The notes under the pieces are model-generated. The model did no database searches. It was given only the letters and a program-made list of their open reading frames with translations, and was not told the origin of the DNA. 19,617 nucleotides of DNA from NCBI GenBank assembly GCA_964610175.1, contig CAZSVE010000054.1, forward strand, positions 1 to 19,617, written 5' to 3'. The position numbers and the translations under genes are program-made. Numbering within the stretch: position 1 is the stretch's first letter; the number at the start of each line of letters is the position of its first letter. This document shows positions 14,291-19,617 of the stretch, piece by piece. This stretch comes from CAZSVE01 sp964610175 (lineage in GTDB: Bacteria; Pseudomonadota; Gammaproteobacteria; HK1).

Positions 14291-14485
14291 TTATATTCCA
14301 ATCTCGGCAACCGCCTCTTCGAGCGGGATGGCTTTTTGCCCCTTGGCATCTTCCTTGGCCTTTCTCAGATCCATGAGATCTTCATGGTCCTGTATCTGTT
14401 CCGCCGATGCCTCATATTCCTCGAAGGGGAGCAAGGAGAATGTATCCCTGTTGCTTTTCTCTATTACGTGGGGATGGAGTTCCAT
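14291..14485 (-). CDS. Type II antitoxin (Phd/RelB-like)
   Basis: Small acidic antitoxin expected to bind and neutralise the RelE-type toxin encoded just upstream. The 64-residue product shows the typical FSLLPFEEYEASAEQIQD segment followed by DHEDLMDLRKAKEDA and the IPLEEAVAEIGI ending, a pattern common in antitoxins paired with RelE/ParE toxins. The ATG at 14485 has a strong GGAGG about 8 bases upstream that overlaps the toxin stop codon. Toxin-first order is the reverse of classical relBE but occurs in related pairs. The N-terminal DNA-binding part seems short, so autoregulation is uncertain. Confidence 0.83.
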   Translation of the reverse strand: MELHPHVIEKSNRDTFSLLPFEEYEASAEQIQDHEDLMDLRKAKEDAKGQKAIPLEEAVAEIGI

Positions 14486-14490
14486 ATGAT

Positions 14491-14742
14491 TTACCTCCGC
14501 GAGTATGCCTCTTTGCGATGTTTTATGTGGTAGATGGTTATCTTGTAATCGTCAATTTCAAAAAGGGCACGATAGTTTCCAATACGCAGTCGATATTCGG
14601 GGCTGAAGTTGGTAAGCCTCTTTATGTCTCCCGTCAGTCCATTTTCGAGACTTTTTATTTTTTCGATAATCCTTTTGGCATCCGGCCTGGGTAATTTCTC
14701 GAGGTCTTCGATCACCTTCGGCATCAACTCGACCGAATACAC
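14491..14742 (-). CDS. RelE/ParE-family toxin
   Basis: The 83-residue product belongs to the RelE/ParE superfamily; RelE members cleave mRNA in the ribosome and ParE members poison gyrase, and sequence alone does not decide which applies here. Landmarks are the N-terminal helices with VIEDLEKLPRPDAKRIIEKI and the core YRLRIGNYRALFEIDD, then YKITIYHIKHRKEAYSRR, the usual RelE ending with basic residues. It starts with GTG, preceded by TAGGAG about 7 bases upstream. Five bases separate it from the antitoxin start. The 77-residue unknown ends 33 bp upstream on the same strand. Confidence 0.87.
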   Translation of the reverse strand: MYSVELMPKVIEDLEKLPRPDAKRIIEKIKSLENGLTGDIKRLTNFSPEYRLRIGNYRALFEIDDYKITIYHIKHRKEAYSRR

Positions 14743-14775
14743 AGTTTGCTCCTATTTTTTCACTTACTGCCCTAA

Positions 14776-15009
14776 CTAAAAGTTTTCCGTCAATGTATCA
14801 AATTCCGGAATAACCACATCCGGTTTCGGGTCTTCCAATAAATTTGGCTCTGAGGTAGTTGGTGTCGCATTCACAATCGCAGTGCCTACATTATCATCTA
14901 CCATCCTTGCCATGGACCTAAAATTAGTATGATCTTCTCCAATGTCAGTTCTCATGGCGTAAGTAACGGTAGCAAAAGGAGGGAGTACCACCTTTTCTTT
15001 ATTTCCCAT
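14776..15009 (-). CDS. Hypothetical small acidic protein
   Basis: Unrecognised 77-residue product with no signal peptide or membrane helix. It begins MGNKEKVVLPPFATVTYAMR and has an acidic, Pro-rich C-terminus (EPNLLEDPKPDVVIPEFD). The ATG at 15009 is chosen over an in-frame upstream ATG because GAAGGAGAT lies about 5 bases before it, one of the best SD sites in the window. It starts 16 bp after the stop of the three-helix membrane protein, so the two are probably co-transcribed. AT-rich composition groups it with that gene. Confidence 0.65.
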   Translation of the reverse strand: MGNKEKVVLPPFATVTYAMRTDIGEDHTNFRSMARMVDDNVGTAIVNATPTTSEPNLLEDPKPDVVIPEFDTLTENF

Positions 15010-15025
15010 TATTATCTCCTTCTTT

Positions 15026-15514
15026 TTAACTAGGTTTAGAAAGAACAATCCACACAATAGCCATCATAGATAAGACAACCGTTATAAAAAACAACCAATA
15101 ACTATATTTCAGTTTATCGATCTTTTGATCGCAAATCCTACGGTTTTCTTCAAGATAAGATATGTATGCTTCAGAGAAGCCATAATAAATATCATCTATT
15201 TGATGGTCCTTAAATACTGAAATCATATCTTGATTTAAAGGGGGCATTTTAATTCCTTCGATTCGAAACGATAGGAAAGCAAAAATGAAGGAAAGTAGAA
15301 AGCCGACAATAATTACCAGAATTAATTCTTCAGAAAATTTATTCTGTACAAATGCAGTTAAATGGCTGGATACAATCATTGCACTAAAAATACCAATAAA
15401 CGAGGCTATTATAGTAATAAAAACCCCTGCTTTGTTTTGAATTCTGTGGAATCGAGAGATTTCTTCGTCAAAAACAGATTTTGAATACTCATATAACTCT
15501 AGGTGATTCTTCAT
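15026..15514 (-). CDS. Three-helix membrane protein of unknown function
   Basis: The 162-residue product has an amphipathic N-terminus (YEYSKSVFDEEISRFHRIQN), a transmembrane hairpin (about 31-51 and 63-83), a charged cytosol-type segment (84-138, with EENRRICDQKIDKLKY) and a third helix (139-158). The layout, a helical EE-RF-RI-NKA lead followed by a membrane hairpin, recalls SLATT or Pycsar-type membrane effectors of nucleotide-signalling defence systems. No cyclase lies beside it, so this is only a lead. The ATG at 15514 has GGCGGAGG upstream and lies inside the last codons of the exporter gene (26-bp overlap). GC in three lines counted is 23-30%, against 63% in the exporter, which strongly suggests acquired DNA. 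Confidence 0.75.
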   Translation of the reverse strand: MKNHLELYEYSKSVFDEEISRFHRIQNKAGVFITIIASFIGIFSAMIVSSHLTAFVQNKFSEELILVIIVGFLLSFIFAFLSFRIEGIKMPPLNQDMISVFKDHQIDDIYYGFSEAYISYLEENRRICDQKIDKLKYSYWLFFITVVLSMMAIVWIVLSKPS

Positions 15515-17936
15515 TTTTTTCCTCCGCCAACAACCAACTCGCCAGCGCCGGGAGCAGCAGGATAGCGCCCAGCATGTTCACCAGGAACAGGAAGGTGAGC
15601 ATGATGCCCATGTCCGCCTGGAATTCGAGATCCGAGAATACCCAGGTCAGGACCCCGAGGGCCAGGATGAGCGCGGTAAAGATCACGCTGCTACCGGTGG
15701 TTTCCAGGGTATTGCGAAACGCTAGCGCGAAGGGCATCCCCTCCTCCATCGCTCCCCGCAGGCGATTGAAGATGTAGATTCCGTAATCTACGCCGATGCC
15801 GACGCCCAGCGCAACGACGGGCAGGGTGTTCACCTTGAGGCCGATGGAGAGAACGGCCATCAGGGCATAGCATAGCAGGCTGACTACCGCCAACGGAATC
15901 ACGATGCACAGCATGGCCCGGATGGAGCGGAAGGTAACGACGCATAGCCCGATGATGGCCAGGAACACATAGGCCAGGATGGGGAACTGCGCGGCGGAAA
16001 CCGCCTCGTTGGTTGCCGCCATGACCCCCACGTTATGCCCGGCGAGCAGGTATTTTACGCCCTCCATGGCATGGTTGGTGCGGTACTCCTTGACGGCCTC
16101 GATGACCCGCGCGATGGTCTCGGCCTTGTGATCGGCGGTAAAGACCAGAACCGGCATGGCGCTGCAATCCCGGTTGAGAAGCCCCGAGCTCGTGGGCACA
16201 TGGGCCACCGCCTGGACCATCATGTGCCGGTTGCGCGGCAGTTCGCGCCACTTCAGGCTCCCTTCGTTCCAACCGGCATTGATGACCCTGGCAACCCCGG
16301 CCAGAGAGATCACCGACTGCACGCCCGGCACATTGCGCAGGGTCCAGGCGAAGCGGTCGATGTCGCGCATGATTTCATGGTCGATACAGCCATCGGGCCT
16401 TGTCTCCACGATCACGGACAGGACATCGACGCCGATGGAGAAACGTTCGGAAATAACCCTGGAGTCCATATTGTAGACGGAATCGGCGCGAAGCTCCGGC
16501 ACGCCCTGGTGCAGGTCGCCGATGCGGACATCCATCCCTTTCCAAACACCGAACAGGGCCAGCAACACACCCATCGTCAAGGCGACCCGCGCATTGCGCG
16601 GATGGGATATTCTCGCCAGCCGATCCCACAATGGCGCAAGGAAAGCCTTTTGGCGCGCCATTGCCATCCGGTCACCCTCGTGAAGGATTACATAGGACAA
16701 CAGCACCGGCAGCAAGATGAGGTTGGTCAGGAGGATCACCGCGACGCCGATGCTGGCGGCGATGGCCATTTCACGAATGATCCCGATCTCGATGAAAAGA
16801 ATGATCAGAAACCCCACGGCGTCACTGGCCAGCGCGATCCCCCCGGGCAATAACAGCTGCGCGAAGCTGTTTCGCGCCGCCTCCAGGCCGCTTCTGCCCG
16901 CGAACAGCTCGGCGCGCGTCGCGCTCACCATCTGCATGGCATGGCTCACCGCGATGGCGAAGACCAGAAACGGAACCAGTATCGACATGGGATCGAGGCC
17001 GAAACCGAGCACGGGCAGCAGCCCCAGTTGCCAGACCACCGCCATGAGCGAGCAGGATACCGTAATGACCGTGGTTGCCGGGGAACGTGTATAGAAATAG
17101 ACCAGGGCGCTGGTGAGCATCAGGGTTACCAGGAAAAACAACCCCACCGAGGTGGCGCCTTCCCGGATATCGCCCACCATCTTGGCAAAGCCGATGATGT
17201 GCACTCGGACCCCGGAACCATCGCCTCCCCCATCGCGCCGATGATCGCGCCAGTGATCGCGCTGGAAACGGGCACGGACCTCTTCCAGCTCGCGCGACAC
17301 CCGAACATAGTCGATCTTCTCCCCGGTGCGCGGGTCGATCTCCAGCAAAGAGGCGCCGATCATGGCACCGCTGAAATCATTGGCCACCAATCGCCCCACG
17401 TGATCGGACTTGAGCAGATTCTCCCGTACCCTGGCCAGGCCCTCCGGGGTCGGCGCGAAATCCGCGGGGACGACTTTGCCACCCGAGATACCGTCCTCCA
17501 CCACCTCGGTAAATCGCGCATTGGGGGTAAACAGGGAGGTCACCGTGGAGCGATCCACGCCGGGGATGAAAAACACCGCGTCGGTGACCTCTCTCAAGAC
17601 ATGGAAGAACGCCGGTGTAAAGATATCCCCGGATTCCACCGTCATCGCCACCAGGATCCGGTTGGCGGCGCCGAACTCGTGTTGATATTTCAGGAAGGGC
17701 CCCATGTATTCATGGGTCAGCGGCAACAACTTATGGAAACCGGCATCCACCTCGAGCCCCTTCATGGCGTACCCGAACGACAGGGTCGCCGCCAGAAACC
17801 CCACGATGACCAGGATGCGATGCCCGAAGACGAGATTCGCAACCCTCCCGGCCAGGGAATTTTCCACGGGTCGATGAGATTCCTGCCTCGAACGACCGGG
17901 GTTATTTCGCTTCTTCGGTCTCAAGGGTTTTTCCAA
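15489..17936 (-). CDS. RND/MMPL-superfamily exporter
   Basis: Large inner-membrane transporter of the COG1033 MMPL/RND type, often linked to export of lipids or hydrophobic compounds; the substrate cannot be read here. The 815 residues show the two-fold RND plan. After TM1 (about 38-57) comes a periplasmic domain, then five helices (about 262-415, with FLVFAIAVSHAMQMV at 323-337). TM7 (about 450-465) leads to a second periplasmic domain and five final helices (about 652-803), including GVGIGVDYGIYIFNRLRG (711-728). The first possible start is a TTG at 17936, with an in-frame stop just upstream and no strong SD. The last codons lie in AT-rich DNA shared with the downstream gene, so the original C-terminus may have been replaced. 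The FN3 gene ends 78 bp upstream on the same strand. Confidence 0.88.
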   Translation of the reverse strand: MEKPLRPKKRNNPGRSRQESHRPVENSLAGRVANLVFGHRILVIVGFLAATLSFGYAMKGLEVDAGFHKLLPLTHEYMGPFLKYQHEFGAANRILVAMTVESGDIFTPAFFHVLREVTDAVFFIPGVDRSTVTSLFTPNARFTEVVEDGISGGKVVPADFAPTPEGLARVRENLLKSDHVGRLVANDFSGAMIGASLLEIDPRTGEKIDYVRVSRELEEVRARFQRDHWRDHRRDGGGDGSGVRVHIIGFAKMVGDIREGATSVGLFFLVTLMLTSALVYFYTRSPATTVITVSCSLMAVVWQLGLLPVLGFGLDPMSILVPFLVFAIAVSHAMQMVSATRAELFAGRSGLEAARNSFAQLLLPGGIALASDAVGFLIILFIEIGIIREMAIAASIGVAVILLTNLILLPVLLSYVILHEGDRMAMARQKAFLAPLWDRLARISHPRNARVALTMGVLLALFGVWKGMDVRIGDLHQGVPELRADSVYNMDSRVISERFSIGVDVLSVIVETRPDGCIDHEIMRDIDRFAWTLRNVPGVQSVISLAGVARVINAGWNEGSLKWRELPRNRHMMVQAVAHVPTSSGLLNRDCSAMPVLVFTADHKAETIARVIEAVKEYRTNHAMEGVKYLLAGHNVGVMAATNEAVSAAQFPILAYVFLAIIGLCVVTFRSIRAMLCIVIPLAVVSLLCYALMAVLSIGLKVNTLPVVALGVGIGVDYGIYIFNRLRGAMEEGMPFALAFRNTLETTGSSVIFTALILALGVLTWVFSDLEFQADMGIMLTFLFLVNMLGAILLLPALASWLLAEEKNEESPRVI

Positions 17937-18014
17937 TGCTTTCGGGATGGCGCGCTATTACGAACAACGCATTTCGGCCTGCTATATTCCGGCCAATTTC
18001 AGCGATCGAAGCAA

Positions 18015-18626
18015 CTACGACACCACCGTCACCGTATTACTCGCCTCCCCCTCCCCGGCCTTATTGGCGGCCACCACGCAATACTCGAACTTCTTACCCT
18101 CGCCCTGGGTCGCGACACGCGCCTCGGTCTCCATGGCGATCTCCACGAGGCTCCAGGCCGCCGCGTTCGGCTCCCGGTGCTGGATGCGGTAGGTGGCCAC
18201 CTTGCCGCCGTCCGCCGGTTCCTTCCAGGTAAGTTCCAGCCAGCCCTCGCCCTGGGCCGCGACATGGAGGCTGCGCACCTGACCAGGGATCGCCAGGGGC
18301 GTGGCGGCATGGCGCCCGGTCCAGCCGATGCGGGCGAGCTTCGCGTCATCGAAATCCACCGCGTTCTCGGCATAGCGAAAATCCTTCTTCATGCGGCCTT
18401 CCAGATCATGGAGGACGCTATCCTTATCGGCAACCGCCTCCTTATAGGCCGCCTTGGTGGCAACCACCGTATCTACCGCCGCCTCGCAGCTTTCCAGGGC
18501 CGCCTTGATCTCTTCCGCCGAAGCGGGCGGGGTGGGAAAAAGCTCCGTATTCGCCGCCAGGCCGTCTGCCAGCTTCTTCGCCAGTTCCAGCACCTTGGCC
18601 TCTTCGCGAGGGAATTTCGTCGCCAT
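18015..18626 (-). CDS. Fibronectin type III domain protein
   Basis: The 203-residue protein has no signal peptide or membrane helix. An Ala/Glu-rich helical N-terminal half (1-100) carries RYAENAVDFDDAKLARIGW (84-102), and one FN3 domain (about 112-203) carries LELTWKEPADGGKVATYRIQ and KKFEYCVVAANKAGEGEASN. Proteins of this size with the RYAEN-V-FDD-KL-IGW block followed by a single FN3 domain recur in many bacteria; their function is unknown to me. AGGAGATCC about 8 bases before the ATG at 18626 fixes the start, although the frame stays open upstream into the 21-bp repeats. The exporter gene follows 78 bp downstream. Confidence 0.85.
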   Translation of the reverse strand: MATKFPREEAKVLELAKKLADGLAANTELFPTPPASAEEIKAALESCEAAVDTVVATKAAYKEAVADKDSVLHDLEGRMKKDFRYAENAVDFDDAKLARIGWTGRHAATPLAIPGQVRSLHVAAQGEGWLELTWKEPADGGKVATYRIQHREPNAAAWSLVEIAMETEARVATQGEGKKFEYCVVAANKAGEGEASNTVTVVS

Positions 18627-18749
18627 GATGGGATCTCCTGTAATTGTCGGTCTTTCCGATTCATCGTATCGTGCCGCCCATGGTACGGAAACACCATCAC
18701 GGATGCCAACGCCCCGGCGCCAAAAGCCAGCACCTCCATGCGGCAACGC

Positions 18750-19066
18750 CTGATCCGAAACAAGCGGCCCGGGGTCTGGCGCGGACCGCTCATGGACCGG
18801 ATCCGGCGTCTCGTGCCCCGGCCCCTCCGATTCATGCGCTGGAGCAACCTGCTCATGCGCGGAATCATCCGGCTTATGGCCGGGAACAATCCCTTCATGG
18901 CCTGGAGCAGTCGGTGCGTGTTCTGGAGTATTCTGCTTTCGTGCTGGTGCACCCCACCTTCGATCCAGTACGAACAATGGTTGTCACAGACCAACCGATG
19001 TGCGCGCTAGTGCAATCGTCTTTTGTTCCGGTGCGATTGCCTTGTGCGTGGGTACGACTGCTCGAC
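18750..19066. repeat. Degenerate 21-bp tandem repeat
   Basis: About 15 units of 21 bp. Anchored on ATG/GTG they begin at 18771, 18792, 18813, 18834, 18855, 18876, 18897 and 18918. The unit at 18918 is 23 bp; 21-bp spacing then resumes at 18941, 18962, 18983, 19004, 19025 and 19046. The left units read like ATGCGCTGGAGCAACCTGCT; the right ones keep only a GTRCRA-type core. Since 21 is a multiple of three, heptapeptide patterns appear in several frames, for example PGHE-type heptads on the minus strand. Which strand, if any, is coding is undecided; the 2-bp irregularity would break a minus-strand frame. Confidence 0.7.
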
Positions 19067-19154
19067 TCACCCTGGTCGGAGCCAAAGCTTCCCGGTCGAC
19101 TTGCCCTTTGTCCCTTCCCTTTGCCATTTCGAACGCAGCCAGAAACAATAACCT

Positions 19155-19252
19155 CTCCAGCGAGGCCTTGCCTCGGACCGACAAGGCATCGCTGATTCTC
19201 AAGCCCCTGCTTGGGAACCTTTCCCCTGGAAGCGCAATCTTCCAATTGTCGG
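19155..19252 (+). repeat. Dispersed repeat, diverged copy G
   Basis: CCAGCGAGGCCTTGCCTCGG followed by ACCGACAAGGCATCG matches the first third of copies A and B. CCAATTGT follows 65 bases after ACCGACAAGGC, the same spacing as in copy A (64). The GCGGGAAATAAAC end is absent. Confidence 0.45.
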
Positions 19253-19352
19253 CATCCATCGGCACGATTCGATCCCTGTCACCATTGCTGAAACCCAATT
19301 TCCATTTGGTGCTCGATTCCATCGCCATGTACAAAATCCCCTTGCCCGTGTA
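19239..19352 (-). pseudogene. IS110-like transposase N-terminal remnant
   Basis: A short minus-strand segment encodes GILYMAMESSTKWKLGFSNG and DRDRIVPMDA. This matches the LYMALELSNKxWKLGFSxG opening of one branch of IS110-family transposases. The following CYEAGRDGFW block and the rest of the enzyme are missing; the frame runs on into a dispersed repeat and the 21-bp repeats. The call is by remembered pattern only. Confidence 0.5.
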
Positions 19353-19617
19353 ACCTTCGTTTTGAAGGACCGTCGTTATTTCATGCAAAAGATCCTGTTG
19401 CGGGAGGACAAGATCGACCGGGACAAGGAACACCTCTGGATCGTGGGGCTTGCCGGCGATAACCGTATCGCTGCTTCACCTGTCGAAGAAAAGAAAGATT
19501 CTGGAGAACCGGTGTGTATGCTGAAACCACCCCCCTGTCGGCTTGGACGCGAAGCGCTGACCTATTTAGGTATCGGAAAAACAAAAATCCCGAGAGAACC
19601 AGTGCGCCCGCCAAGAC
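19353..19617. other. Right-end interval without a recognisable gene
   Basis: Open frames exist on the minus strand, one with a hydrophobic start (MAGALVLSGFLFFRYLN), but none has a clear SD and family match. A gene reaching in from the right edge cannot be excluded. Confidence 0.35.

Noticed and set aside
14291..14742. The toxin-antitoxin pair as a plasmid partition module
   Set aside because: No ParA/ParB-type gene, origin or plasmid function is present, so a chromosomal accessory pair is the simpler reading.
18627..18977. N-terminal extension of the FN3 protein through the 21-bp repeats
   Set aside because: The start at 18626 has a good SD and gives the usual family length. The extension is low-complexity and is kept only as an evolutionary possibility in the findings.
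16941..19010. Long plus-strand open frame (689 codons) opposite the exporter and FN3 genes
   Set aside because: It is antisense to two well-supported genes, its translation is Arg/His-rich with no domain, and it looks like the GC-driven shadow of the coding strand.
18771..19066. CRISPR array
   Set aside because: The units are contiguous 21-bp degenerate repeats without unique spacers, and no cas gene is nearby.

Overview
The window reads as chromosomal DNA of a proteobacterium, most likely a gammaproteobacterium. The pointers are the septation protein YciB beside a YciI-family protein (neighbours in enterobacteria too), an NtrX-type regulator, a 928-residue 2-oxoglutarate dehydrogenase E1 of proteobacterial length, and a MidA-type methyltransferase. 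Most genes are GC-rich (about 53-65% in lines counted by hand), with sharp AT-rich patches. I cannot name the genus. No rRNA, tRNA or CRISPR array was seen.

Layout. 1-1432: non-coding lead-in, then yciB and a yciI-like gene on the plus strand. 1594-4380: orphan sucA on the minus strand; no sucB or lpd is visible. 4381-5287: an insertion-sequence graveyard with two 3' remnants of ISL3-type transposases, several hairpins and an inverted-repeat element. 5288-8610: a MidA-like methyltransferase and a membrane-anchored four-PEGA plus SUMF1/FGE-like protein. 8714-10084: an NtrX-like sigma54-type regulator without an adjacent kinase. 10085-10811: non-coding, carrying repeats and a palindromic element. 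10812-11261: hotdog acyl-CoA thioesterase. 11449-14128: translationally coupled thyX, dut and a GNAT-methyltransferase fusion. 14291-15514: an AT-rich accessory island (RelE-type toxin and antitoxin, a 77-residue unknown and a three-helix membrane protein). 15489-17936: a large RND/MMPL exporter. 18015-18626: an FN3-domain protein. 18627-19617: a degenerate 21-bp tandem repeat and an IS110-like remnant.

From 18626 down to 11449 every gene lies on the minus strand with short gaps or overlaps. ThyX and Dut work in sequence (dUTP to dUMP to dTMP), and the third gene of that set, the acetyltransferase-methyltransferase fusion, overlaps dut. The most accessory-looking part is the AT-rich cassette whose first gene starts inside the last codons of the exporter gene. 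A dispersed repeat of about 115-118 bp occurs as four near-complete and at least three partial copies, nearly all between genes. It is the strongest structure that the genes do not explain.
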